Origin: Streptomyces sp. NBC_00259
GTDB lineage: Bacteria > Actinomycetota > Actinomycetes > Streptomycetales > Streptomycetaceae
Reading direction: 5' to 3'
Assembly: GCF_036181745.1 (NCBI RefSeq)
Contig: NZ_CP108080.1
Coordinates: 1,860,001-1,924,000 of the forward strand
Length of the DNA: 64,000 nucleotides
Shown: piece by piece, positions 8,811 to 16,709 of the stretch
Layout: every line of letters starts with the position of its first letter
Numbering within the stretch: the stretch's first letter is position 1
Translations under genes and position numbers: made by a program
The notes under the pieces: generated by a model
Told to the model about the DNA's origin: nothing
Databases searched by the model: none
The model's input: only the letters and a program-made list of their open reading frames with translations

Positions 8811-9526
8811 TGACCGCACTTCTCGAGGTCGAGGACCTGCGCATCGCCTACGGCAAGATCGAGGCCGTCAAGGGCATCTCGTTCAAGGTCGAGGCCGGCG
8901 AGGTCGTCACCCTCATCGGCACCAACGGCGCCGGCAAGACCACCACCCTGCGCACCCTCTCCGGGCTCCTCAAGCCCGTCGGCGGACAGATCAAGTTCAA
9001 CGGCAAGTCCCTGCGCAAGGTCCAGGCCCACCAGATCGTCTCGCTCGGGCTCGCCCACTCCCCCGAGGGACGGCACATCTTCCCGCGCATGACGATCGAG
9101 GACAATCTGCTCCTCGGCGCCTTCCTCCGCAACGACAAGGAAGGCATCGCCAAGGACGTCCAGCGCGCCTACGACCTCTTCCCCATCCTGGGCGAACGCA
9201 GGAAGCAGGCGGCCGGCACGCTCTCCGGCGGCGAACAGCAGATGCTCGCCATGGGCCGGGCCCTCATGTCCCAGCCGAAACTGCTCATGCTCGACGAGCC
9301 GTCGATGGGCCTCTCACCCATCATGATGCAGAAGATCATGGCGACCATCGCCGAGCTCAAGGCCCAGGGCACCACCATCCTGCTCGTCGAGCAGAACGCC
9401 CAGGCCGCGCTCTCGCTGGCCGACCACGGCCACGTCATGGAGATCGGCAAGATCGTCCTCTCCGGCAGCGGACAGGACCTGCTCCACGACGAGTCCGTCC
9501 GCAAGGCGTACCTCGGCGAGGACTGA
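8810..9526 (+). CDS. livF: Branched-chain amino-acid ABC transporter ATPase LivF
   Basis: Predicted 238 residues, the usual LivF length. Walker A GTNGAGKT at 37-44, signature LSGGEQQMLAMGRAL, Walker B LLMLDEPSMGLSP and H-loop VEQNA are all present. ATG at 8810 overlaps the livG stop (TGATG), with AAGGAG inside the end of livG as ribosome-binding site. It forms the nucleotide-binding heterodimer with LivG and is the last gene of the operon, followed by a strong hairpin. Confidence 0.94.
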   Translation: MTALLEVEDLRIAYGKIEAVKGISFKVEAGEVVTLIGTNGAGKTTTLRTLSGLLKPVGGQIKFNGKSLRKVQAHQIVSLGLAHSPEGRHIFPRMTIEDNLLLGAFLRNDKEGIAKDVQRAYDLFPILGERRKQAAGTLSGGEQQMLAMGRALMSQPKLLMLDEPSMGLSPIMMQKIMATIAELKAQGTTILLVEQNAQAALSLADHGHVMEIGKIVLSGSGQDLLHDESVRKAYLGED

Positions 9527-9546
9527 CCTCCACCGCACGGACACGA

Positions 9547-9581
9547 GAGAGGCCCGCACCCCGAGGGGGTGCGGGCCTCTC
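9547..9581. terminator. Bidirectional terminator between livF and pdtaR
   Basis: A perfect 16-bp inverted repeat (GAGAGGCCCGCACCCC at 9547-9562 and its complement at 9566-9581) with a 3-nt loop. It lies between the convergent stop codons of livF and pdtaR and can end both transcripts. Confidence 0.85.
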
Positions 9582-9597
9582 CTCGTACCAACGGCGC

Positions 9598-10254
9598 CTA
9601 CTGCCCCTTGGCGGCCTTCTTCTCCTCGGCGTCCTCGATGACCGCCTCCGCGACCTGCTGCATCGACAGCCGCCGGTCCATCGACGTCTTCTGGATCCAC
9701 CGGAACGCCGCCGGCTCCGTCAGCCCGTACTGCGTCTGCAGAATGCTCTTCGCGCGATCCACCAGCTTGCGCGTCTCCAGACGCTGGGAAAGGTCCGCGA
9801 CCTCCTGCTCCAGCGCCCTCAGCTCCGCGAAACGCGACACCGCCATCTCGATGGCCGGCACCACATCACTCTTGCTGAACGGCTTCACGAGATACGCCAT
9901 CGCACCCGCGTCCCGGGCCCGCTCCACCAGATCGCGCTGCGAGAACGCGGTCAGCATCAGAACCGGAGCGATCGACTCCTCCGCGATCTTCTCCGCGGCG
10001 GAGATCCCGTCCAGCACCGGCATCTTCACATCCAGGATGACCAGATCCGGCCGGTGCTCCCGGGCGAGCTCGACGGCCCGCTGTCCGTCCCCGGCTTCCC
10101 CGACGACCGTGTAGCCCTCTTCCTCCAGCATCTCTTTCAGGTCGAGGCGGATCAGGGCCTCGTCCTCTGCGATGACGACGCGGGTCGTCAGCGGCGGGAC
10201 GTGCGACGCGTTGCCGTCGTCGGCGACGGGCTGGGGCGACTCGGGGGCGGTCAC
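9598..10254 (-). CDS. pdtaR: ANTAR-domain response regulator, PdtaR family
   Basis: Predicted 218 residues. The receiver domain (about 24-140) has the acidic pair in AEDEALIR, phospho-acceptor Asp75 in VILDVKMP, and the Thr and Lys switch residues (LMLTAFS, LVKPFS). A coiled linker leads to a C-terminal ANTAR RNA-binding domain (about 150-210, with RKLVDRAKSILQ). Members such as Rv1626 of Mycobacterium tuberculosis are phosphorylated by the PdtaS kinase and act as antiterminators on two-hexaloop RNAs. GTG at 10254 is chosen for its GAGGAG Shine-Dalgarno. The cognate kinase is not in the window. Confidence 0.9.
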   Translation of the reverse strand: MTAPESPQPVADDGNASHVPPLTTRVVIAEDEALIRLDLKEMLEEEGYTVVGEAGDGQRAVELAREHRPDLVILDVKMPVLDGISAAEKIAEESIAPVLMLTAFSQRDLVERARDAGAMAYLVKPFSKSDVVPAIEMAVSRFAELRALEQEVADLSQRLETRKLVDRAKSILQTQYGLTEPAAFRWIQKTSMDRRLSMQQVAEAVIEDAEEKKAAKGQ

Positions 10255-10347
10255 GGGAGCTCCTCGGTGCGGGGCAGGTACTGCACTGAGAAGCCTACCT
10301 AGCTGAGGCCGTCGACCTTCACCCGGTACACTCCCACCAGCAACCTT

Positions 10348-10430
10348 GCCGGGTTGGCGGAATGGCAGACGCTGATGTCTCAAACACATCTGTCCGAAAG
10401 GACGTGCGGGTTCGAATCCCGCACCCGGCA
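10348..10430 (+). tRNA. tRNA-Leu (anticodon CAA)
   Basis: An 83-nt type II tRNA. Acceptor stem GCCGGGT pairs with ACCCGGC, and discriminator A is at 10430. Anticodon stem GATGT/ACATC encloses the loop CTCAAAC, giving CAA, which reads UUG. A long variable arm and a T arm with GTTCGAATC follow. CCA is not encoded. Confidence 0.93.
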
Positions 10431-10440
10431 CAGTCTGCAA

Positions 10441-10470
10441 GCGGATGTTCACGTTCTCGTGAACATCCGC
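10441..10470 (+). terminator. Terminator of tRNA-Leu
   Basis: A perfect 12-bp inverted repeat (GCGGATGTTCAC with its complement) and 6-nt loop start 11 nt after the tRNA and are followed by TTTGTGTTA, a classic intrinsic terminator layout. Confidence 0.85.
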
Positions 10471-10513
10471 TTTGTGTTACGCGCGGCGATGGAGAACCAC
10501 GCACTGTAGCCAC

Positions 10514-11296
10514 ATGACTGGCACTGTTGTGCGACAGAGAGCCCTGGCTCTCCTGCATGGTGGCGCGAGAAACGCCGATGTGAGCCGCCTCCTCGACGTG
10601 CCCGCGGGCACCGTCGCCTACTGGCTCCACCAGGACCGAGCGGAACGCGGCGAATGCCCGGGGAGGCATGCGCCTCCCTGCCCGCGCTGCGACGGGCGTG
10701 AACTCGATCGGGCGGCCTACGCGTACCTGCTCGGGCTATATCTCGGCGACGGGCACATCGTCCACTACTCGGGCCACCGCATTCCGAGCCTCATGATCAC
10801 CTGTGCCGAACAGTGGCCGGGGCTCATGGACGAATGTGAGGCGGCGATGCGCGCCGTCTTCCCCGACAACTCCGTCTGCCGGGTGCGCAAGCCGGGGTGC
10901 CGCAACGTCAAGGTGTACTCGAACCACCTCACCTGCCTGTTTCCGCAACACGGCCCAGGCAGGAAGCACGAGCGTCCGATCGTCCTGGAGGCGTGGCAGC
11001 AGGAGATCGTGGACGCGCATCCGTGGGAGTTCGTGCGGGGACTCGTCCACTCCGACGGGTGCCGCAACATGAACTGGACGACCCGCGTCGTCGGGGGCGA
11101 GCGGAAGCGGTACGAGTATCCGCGTTACTGGTTCACGAACGTCTCGGACGACATCCGCCTGTTGTACACGGACACCCTCGACAAGCTGGGCATCGAGTGG
11201 AAGGACTGCACCCGTGCAGGCCAGCCGTACAACATATCCGTGGCCCGGCGCGCGTCCGTCGCGTTGATGGACGCGCACATCGGGCCGAAGTACTGA
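10514..11296 (+). CDS. Helix-turn-helix protein with LAGLIDADG-like endonuclease domain
   Basis: Predicted 260 residues from ATG 10514; the ribosome-binding site is weak, so the start is uncertain. Residues 1-40 are a small HTH (ALLHGGARNADVSRLLDVPAGTVAYWL). A CPRC pair follows, then YLLGLYLGDGHI near residue 70, a LAGLIDADG-type helix, and a second related motif FVRGLVHSDGC near residue 175. This two-motif arrangement matches monomeric LAGLIDADG endonuclease folds. Each motif ends in Asp-Gly or a related acidic pair, so metal binding could be retained. It lies directly after tRNA-Leu with no intron or intein visible. It may be a free-standing endonuclease or a regulator derived from one. Confidence 0.7.
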   Translation: MTGTVVRQRALALLHGGARNADVSRLLDVPAGTVAYWLHQDRAERGECPGRHAPPCPRCDGRELDRAAYAYLLGLYLGDGHIVHYSGHRIPSLMITCAEQWPGLMDECEAAMRAVFPDNSVCRVRKPGCRNVKVYSNHLTCLFPQHGPGRKHERPIVLEAWQQEIVDAHPWEFVRGLVHSDGCRNMNWTTRVVGGERKRYEYPRYWFTNVSDDIRLLYTDTLDKLGIEWKDCTRAGQPYNISVARRASVALMDAHIGPKY

Positions 11297-11316
11297 GGGC
11301 TCCCGCGGCGCGCGGC

Positions 11317-11817
11317 TCAGGCGTGGAGCAGTTGGTTGAAGAAGGTCCGGTAGCGCTGGAGTGCGACCCGGAGGCCTTCCGTTTCGATCTCCTCGCCGCG
11401 GCTCCACTGGGCTTCGAGGTCCTGCTTGTTGTCGGCGAAGGTGGCCGCGAGGGACTGGATCACTTCGGCGACCAGGGCGTCGGCGGCGCGGACGGAGTCC
11501 TTGGGGTCGTCGACGAAGGTGCCCTGGATCTCCTGCCAGCGGTCGCGGTAGTCCTCGGCCGCTTCGGCAGGGATGAGGGGCTGCCCGTCCGTCGCGGCAG
11601 GTTCGGGTGCCGGTTCAGGGGCGAGGTCGGAAGCGGCTTCGGGCGCCTCCTCGGGTGCGGCTTCGGGAGCCCGTCCTGCGGTGTCCGGGGTGGCCTCGCC
11701 CGGGTAGGCAGGTGGCGGCGATTCCGCAGCCGCGGTGGACCTGGGATGTGCCAGGTCGTCCGTGGTGAGGCCGCCGGCCTGCGTGTCTCGGCTGGTGTCG
11801 GTGTCGCGGTTGCGCAT
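11317..11817 (-). CDS. Soluble Ala/Pro/Glu-rich protein with a C-terminal helical domain shared with its neighbour
   Basis: Predicted 166 residues. The first 85 or so are disordered and rich in Pro, Ala and Glu (repeated APE/PEAAPEE). The last 80 form a helical domain (YRDRWQEIQGTFVDDPKDSV to ALQRYRTFFNQLL) clearly paralogous to the end of the next gene's product (YSTEWKGVEEHFVDEPGRSV to AMLHYRTLFQELL). The ribosome-binding site is GAGGTGA. It lies 26 nt downstream of that paralog, so one mRNA is likely. The function is unknown; no catalytic motif is seen. Confidence 0.8.
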   Translation of the reverse strand: MRNRDTDTSRDTQAGGLTTDDLAHPRSTAAAESPPPAYPGEATPDTAGRAPEAAPEEAPEAASDLAPEPAPEPAATDGQPLIPAEAAEDYRDRWQEIQGTFVDDPKDSVRAADALVAEVIQSLAATFADNKQDLEAQWSRGEEIETEGLRVALQRYRTFFNQLLHA

Positions 11818-11843
11818 GTCAACTCACCTCGTCCGGGGCGGGG

Positions 11844-12398
11844 TCAGGCCGCGTCGTGCCGTGTCTGCCGGTCGCCGAGGAGCTCCTGGAACAGGGTGCG
11901 GTAGTGCAGCATGGCGCCGCGGAGTTCTTCGGTGGTGGCCCGGCCGTTCCTGTTGCGGAGGCCGATGTCGTGGGCGGCGCGGTAGTGCTCCAGGGTGCGT
12001 CCGTGTTCGACGGAGAGGTCCCGGAGTTGTTGGTCGTAGCCTTCCGTGGGGTAGCCGCGGTCGCTCATGAGCCGGGTGACCAGGCGGTCGGCGTCGTCGA
12101 CGCTCCTGCCCGGTTCGTCGACGAAGTGTTCTTCGACGCCCTTCCACTCGGTGGAGTAGCGTTCGCGGGCTCCGGCCGGCAGTTCCCTGATGTCGAGGTC
12201 CTTGTGCCGTTGCTTCCGGGAGCTCAGCTCGCGCTCGGCGGTGAGGCGGCTGTCGTCGGCCTCGACGGTCCGCTCGTATTCGGGTCCGAACTGTTCCTGG
12301 AGGCGGCGTCGGCGCATGGCGAGCCATATGCCGGTGCCGATGATGATCAGGAGGACCGCGATCACGGCGATGATGGCGATGAGTGTTCCTGTGGACAT
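11844..12398 (-). CDS. Membrane-anchored paralog of the preceding helical protein
   Basis: Predicted 184 residues. One N-terminal transmembrane helix (about 5-27, rich in Ile/Val/Leu) is followed by RRRR, placing the bulk in the cytoplasm. A charged coiled segment leads to a C-terminal domain with the FVDEPGRSVDDADRLV and YRTLFQELL signatures shared with the downstream protein. ATG 12398 is chosen over ATG 12410 because GGAGG lies between them at correct spacing. It is probably the first gene of a two-gene operon in which a membrane-bound and a soluble form of the same domain are made together. Confidence 0.8.
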   Translation of the reverse strand: MSTGTLIAIIAVIAVLLIIIGTGIWLAMRRRRLQEQFGPEYERTVEADDSRLTAERELSSRKQRHKDLDIRELPAGARERYSTEWKGVEEHFVDEPGRSVDDADRLVTRLMSDRGYPTEGYDQQLRDLSVEHGRTLEHYRAAHDIGLRNRNGRATTEELRGAMLHYRTLFQELLGDRQTRHDAA

Positions 12399-12498
12399 CC
12401 GGACCTCCATGTGAGTCCGTTGTCGGCGCGGCCCTGTGCTCTGCGGTCAGGGCCCTCTGTAGTCGCCGACTGCCCAGGACGAGTCCGGACAAACACTC

Positions 12499-13932
12499 TC
12501 AGGAGTTCGGGTTGTCCTCTCCGATGTGGTGGACGCGTACGAGGTTCGTCGAGCCGGGGACTCCGGGTGGGGAGCCGGCGGTGATCACGACGGTGTCGCC
12601 TTTGCGGCAGCGGCCGATCCTGAGGAGTTCCTCGTCGACCTGGGCAACCATGGCGTCGGTGGACTCGACGCGCGGGCCGAGGAAGGTTTCGACGCCCCAG
12701 GTGAGGTTGAGCTGGGAGCGGGTGGCCGGGTCGGGGGTGAAGGCCAGGAGGGGGATCGGGGAGCGGTAGCGGGAGAGGCGGCGGACGGTGTCGCCGGACT
12801 GGGTGAAGGCGACGAGGAACTTGGCGCCGAGGAAGTCGCCCATTTCGGCGGCGGCGCGGGCGACGGCGCCGCCCTGGGTGCGCGGTTTGTTGCGTTCGGT
12901 GAGGGGCGGGAGGCCTTTGGCGAGGACGTCTTCCTCGGCGGCTTCGACGATGCGGCTCATGGTGCGGACGGTGCCGACGGGGTATTTGCCGACGCTGGTT
13001 TCGCCGGAGAGCATCACGGCGTCGGTGCCGTCGATGACGGCGTTGGCGACGTCGGAGGCTTCGGCGCGGGTGGGGCGGGAGTTGTCGATCATCGAGTCGA
13101 GCATCTGGGTGGCGACGATGACCGGCTTGGCGTTGCGCTTGGCGAGCTTGATCGCGCGCTTCTGGACGATGGGGACCTGTTCCAGTGGCATTTCGACGCC
13201 GAGGTCGCCGCGGGCGACCATGATGCCGTCGAAGGCGGCGACGATGTCGTCGATGTTGTCGACGGCCTGGGGCTTTTCGATCTTCGCGATGACGGGGAGG
13301 CGTCGGCCTTCCTCGTCCATGACGCGGTGGACGTCGTCGATGTCGTGTCCGCTGCGGACGAAGGAGAGGGCGATGACGTCGGCGCCGGTCCTGATCGCCC
13401 AGCGGAGGTCTTCGATGTCCTTCTCGGAGAGCGCGGGGACGGAGACGGCGACTCCGGGGAGGTTGAGGCCCTTGTGGTCGGAGACGACGCCGCCTTCGAC
13501 GACGGTGGTGTGTACGCGGGGTCCGTCGATCGCGGTGACTTCGAGGGCGACGCGGCCGTCGTCGACGAGGATGCGTTCTCCGGTGGTGACGTCGGCGGCG
13601 AGTCCCGCGTAGGTGGTTCCGCAGGTGTGGCGGTCGCCTTCGACGGATTCGACGGTGATGGTGAATTCGTCGCCGCGTTCAAGGAGTACGGGTCCTTCAC
13701 GGAAGCGGCCGAGGCGGATCTTCGGGCCTTGAAGGTCGGCGAGGACGCCGACGCTGCGGCCGATTTCGTCGGAGGCCTTGCGGACGTGCCGGTAGCGCTC
13801 CTCGTGCTCGGCGTAGGTGCCGTGGCTGAGGTTGAAGCGGGCGACGTCCATTCCGGCCTCGACCAGTGCCTTGATCTGGTCGTACGAGTCGGTGGCGGGG
13901 CCCAGTGTGCAGACGATCTTTGCTCGGCGCAT
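12499..13932 (-). CDS. pyk: Pyruvate kinase
   Basis: Predicted 477 residues, standard bacterial length. It converts phosphoenolpyruvate and ADP to pyruvate and ATP at the end of glycolysis. Seen: the N-terminal KIVCTLGPAT, substrate-binding ARFNLSHG, the active-site Lys motif IAKIEKPQAV, the magnesium-binding region MVARGDLGVEMP, and MLDSMIDNSRPTRAEASDVANAV. The C-terminal allosteric domain ends in GSPPGVPGSTNLVRVH. It is a single gene with its own intergenic region to the SIMPL gene. Confidence 0.96.
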   Translation of the reverse strand: MRRAKIVCTLGPATDSYDQIKALVEAGMDVARFNLSHGTYAEHEERYRHVRKASDEIGRSVGVLADLQGPKIRLGRFREGPVLLERGDEFTITVESVEGDRHTCGTTYAGLAADVTTGERILVDDGRVALEVTAIDGPRVHTTVVEGGVVSDHKGLNLPGVAVSVPALSEKDIEDLRWAIRTGADVIALSFVRSGHDIDDVHRVMDEEGRRLPVIAKIEKPQAVDNIDDIVAAFDGIMVARGDLGVEMPLEQVPIVQKRAIKLAKRNAKPVIVATQMLDSMIDNSRPTRAEASDVANAVIDGTDAVMLSGETSVGKYPVGTVRTMSRIVEAAEEDVLAKGLPPLTERNKPRTQGGAVARAAAEMGDFLGAKFLVAFTQSGDTVRRLSRYRSPIPLLAFTPDPATRSQLNLTWGVETFLGPRVESTDAMVAQVDEELLRIGRCRKGDTVVITAGSPPGVPGSTNLVRVHHIGEDNPNS

Positions 13933-14032
13933 GGTCCGAGCCTATGTCTTACCCGTGGGTAGAGAATTGGTGGCGCATGACTACTCAACAACCTTTACGT
14001 GAAGGGTTATTGACAAGTATTGAATTGTGCAT

Positions 14033-14064
14033 GGGGGCGCTCTTTTGAGCAATTGAACGCCCCC
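14033..14064. terminator. Hairpin downstream of the SIMPL gene
   Basis: GGGGGCG at 14033-14039 pairs with CGCCCCC at 14058-14064 around an AT-richer loop that contains a small GCTC/GAGC inner hairpin. It lies 10 nt after the stop of the minus-strand gene at 14075. Confidence 0.55.
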
Positions 14065-14074
14065 GGGTCCGGGG

Positions 14075-14800
14075 TCACAGCTGTGGTGGCGTCATGGTGA
14101 AGCGGGCGTTGACCTGGGCGTGGACCGTCTGCCGTTCGGGTTCGAGGTCGAGGGCGGGAGCGGCTTCGGGGGCTGATCCGGCGAATGCGGCGGAGCGCAG
14201 GGCGCCGGGGGCCGGGGGCATGCCGTAGGTCATGGGGGCTTCGGCGCCGAGGTCGGCGAGTTCGACGAGCGCGGAGAGGCGGGCGCCGAGGGCGTCGGCG
14301 TATTCGCGGGCGCGCTGGACGGCTTCGAGGACGGCTTGGCGGCGGGCTTCGCCGTGGGCCGGGGAGTCGGGCCGCAGCGACCACCAGGGGCCGTCGACGC
14401 GGGTCAGGTCGAGGTCGGCGAGGCGGGTGGTGAGTTCTCCGAGGGCGGTGAAGTCGCCGAGTACGGCGGTGATGTGGACGCGGCCGTGGTAGGCGCGGAT
14501 GCGTTCGCCTCGGCCGTGCTGGGCGAGTTCGGGGCTGATGGAGAAGGCTCCGGTCTCCAGCTTCTCGACCGCGTCGCCATAGGACTTGATGAGGTCGAGC
14601 ACCTGGCCGTTGCGGCGGGTGAGGTCGTCGAGGGCGGCTCTGCGGTCCTTGCCCCGTGCGCTGACGGTGACTCCGATCCTGGCGATCTCGGGGTCGACCT
14701 CCAGCCGTGCCTCTCCGCGTACCGCGACGCGTGGCATTTCGGGGGTGCCGAAGGGCGGCGGTGTGGGTGGTGGCGTGGGCTGCGGCGTGTCGCTGGTCAT
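14075..14800 (-). CDS. SIMPL (DUF541) domain protein
   Basis: Predicted 241 residues. The start at 14800 is chosen for GAGGGAG upstream. After a Pro-rich leader (PTPPPTPPPFG) comes the SIMPL/DUF541 domain: VAVRGEARLEVDPEIARIGVTVSARG near the N-terminus, then alternating beta and alpha segments, with EAVQRAREYADALGARL as the conserved helix. The best-known members are the E. coli protein YggE and mouse SIMPL, with proposed roles in oxidative stress and signalling; the biochemical function is not established. No signal peptide is visible here, unlike YggE. Confidence 0.85.
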   Translation of the reverse strand: MTSDTPQPTPPPTPPPFGTPEMPRVAVRGEARLEVDPEIARIGVTVSARGKDRRAALDDLTRRNGQVLDLIKSYGDAVEKLETGAFSISPELAQHGRGERIRAYHGRVHITAVLGDFTALGELTTRLADLDLTRVDGPWWSLRPDSPAHGEARRQAVLEAVQRAREYADALGARLSALVELADLGAEAPMTYGMPPAPGALRSAAFAGSAPEAAPALDLEPERQTVHAQVNARFTMTPPQL

Positions 14801-14909
14801 GTGGGCTCCCTCGCTGTTGTCCTCGGACACTTTCGCACGCGGGGTTCCCTGCGCCAGACTCTACGCGCGTTGTGCCACGCGCGTAGTGTCACTGGACAGG
14901 GGAGAATTC

Positions 14910-16703
14910 ATGCCGCTCAATCGCAGGACGTTCCTGGGCCGTTCGGCCGCCGCGGGGGCCGGGGTCGCCATCGCGGGCGGTGCCGCCGTTCCCGCCGCGG
15001 CCCATGGCCGCGGCGGCCGGGAGAGGCGGTACTCGTTCACCGTCATGGGCACCACGGACCTGCACGGGAACGTCTTCAACTGGGACTACTTCACCGACAA
15101 GGAGTTCGACGACAAAGCCCACAACGACGTGGGGCTGGCCAAGATCTCCACGCTGGTGAACCAGGTCCGCGAGGACAAGGGCAGGCGCAACACGCTCCTC
15201 ATCGACGCCGGCGACACCATCCAGGGCACCCAGCTGTCGTACTACTACGCCAAGGTCGACCCGATCACCGCCCACCGGGGTCCGGTGCATCCGATGGCGC
15301 AGGCCATGAACGCCATCGGCTACGACGCCGCGGCGCTCGGCAACCACGAGTTCAACTACGGCATCCCGGTGCTGCGCAAGTTCCAGAAGCAGTGCGACTT
15401 CCCGCTCCTCGGCGCGAACGCGCTGGACGCGAAGACGCTGCGGCCCGCGTTCCCGCCGTACAGCATGCACCGCCTGTGCACCCCGCACGGCCGGGACGTG
15501 AAGGTCGCGGTCCTCGGGCTGACGAACCCGGGCATCGCGATCTGGGACAAGGCCAACGTCAGCGGGAAGATGGTGTTCCCCGGTCTGGAGGAGCAGGCGG
15601 CGAAGTGGGTGCCGAAGCTGCGTTCGATGGGTGCGGACGTCGTGATCGTGTCGGCGCACTCCGGGTCCAGCGGTACGTCCTCGTACGGTGACCAGCTTCC
15701 GTACGTCGAGAACGCGGCGGCTCTGGTGGCCGAGCAGGTGCCGGGCATCGACGCGATCCTCGTCGGACACGCGCACACGGAGATCGCCGAGTACGTCGTC
15801 ACGAACAAGGGGACGGGGAAGCCGGTCGTGCTGTCCGAGCCGCTGAAGTGGGGCCAGCGGCTGACCCTCTTCGACTTCGACCTGGTGTGGGAGCGGGGCC
15901 GCTGGACGGTGGCGAAGGTGGGGGCCAAGGTCCTCGACTCCAACACCGTCGCCGAGGACCCGAAGATCACGGGTCTGCTCTCCGACGAGCACAGGAAGGT
16001 CGTCGCGTACGTCAACCAGGTCATCGGTACGTCCACGGCGGCGATGACCACGGCCGAGGCGCCGTGGAAGGACGAGCCGATCATCGATCTGATCAACCAT
16101 GTGCAGGCGGAGACGGTGAAGGCGGCGCTGGCGGGCGGCCAGTACGCGGCGTTGCCGGTGCTGTCGCAGGCGTCGTGCTTCTCCCGTACGGCGGCGATCC
16201 CGGCCGGGCAGGTGACGATCCGGGACGCGGCGGGTCTCTACCCGTTCGAGAACACGCTGGAGGCACGGCTGATGACCGGTGCCCAGCTGAAGGACTATCT
16301 GGAGTACTCGGCGCGGTACTACGTGCAGACGCCGGCCGGGGCGCCCGTGGACACGGCGAAGCTGACGAACGCCGACGGCACGCCGGACTACAACTACGAC
16401 GCCGTCTCGGGGCTGACGTACGAGATAGACATCGCGAAGCCGGCCGGGTCGAGGATCGTGAACCTGTCCTTCGAGGGTGCTCCGCTCGACCCGGCGGCGC
16501 GGTTCGTGCTGGCGGTGAACAACTACCGGGCCAGTGGCGGTGGCGCGTTCCCGCATGTCGCGAAGGCCGAGCAGCTGTGGGCGAACTCGGAGGAGATCCG
16601 CAACACGATCATCCAGTGGGTGCAGGCGAAGGGGACGGTGGACCCGGCCGCGTTCGCGTCCGTGGGGTGGAAGCTCACGCGGGACGGCGCTCCGGTCTTC
16701 TAG
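14910..16703 (+). CDS. Tat-exported 5'-nucleotidase / 2',3'-cyclic phosphodiesterase
   Basis: Predicted 597 residues. The N-terminus NRRTFLGRSAAAGAG is a twin-arginine signal ending in Ala-x-Ala. The metallophosphatase domain follows with metal-binding motifs DLHGN, GDTIQG, GNHEFNYG and GHAHTE. The C-terminal half is the nucleotide-binding domain of UshA/CpdB-type enzymes (YPFENTLEARLMTGAQLKDYLEYSA; YEIDIAKPAGSRI). It probably releases phosphate and nucleosides from external nucleotides. The ribosome-binding site is GGGGAGAA. It is convergent with the lysine hydroxylase gene with only 6 nt between. Confidence 0.9.
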   Translation: MPLNRRTFLGRSAAAGAGVAIAGGAAVPAAAHGRGGRERRYSFTVMGTTDLHGNVFNWDYFTDKEFDDKAHNDVGLAKISTLVNQVREDKGRRNTLLIDAGDTIQGTQLSYYYAKVDPITAHRGPVHPMAQAMNAIGYDAAALGNHEFNYGIPVLRKFQKQCDFPLLGANALDAKTLRPAFPPYSMHRLCTPHGRDVKVAVLGLTNPGIAIWDKANVSGKMVFPGLEEQAAKWVPKLRSMGADVVIVSAHSGSSGTSSYGDQLPYVENAAALVAEQVPGIDAILVGHAHTEIAEYVVTNKGTGKPVVLSEPLKWGQRLTLFDFDLVWERGRWTVAKVGAKVLDSNTVAEDPKITGLLSDEHRKVVAYVNQVIGTSTAAMTTAEAPWKDEPIIDLINHVQAETVKAALAGGQYAALPVLSQASCFSRTAAIPAGQVTIRDAAGLYPFENTLEARLMTGAQLKDYLEYSARYYVQTPAGAPVDTAKLTNADGTPDYNYDAVSGLTYEIDIAKPAGSRIVNLSFEGAPLDPAARFVLAVNNYRASGGGAFPHVAKAEQLWANSEEIRNTIIQWVQAKGTVDPAAFASVGWKLTRDGAPVF

Positions 16704-16709
16704 GGGTGT

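Noticed and set aside
12526..13962. Long open frame opposite pyk
   Set aside because: Antisense shadow, Gly/Val/Asp-rich, with pyk motifs clear on the other strand.
13933..14032. A sigma-70-like promoter for pyk
   Set aside because: TTGTCA is present on the minus strand, but no -10 with proper spacing follows.
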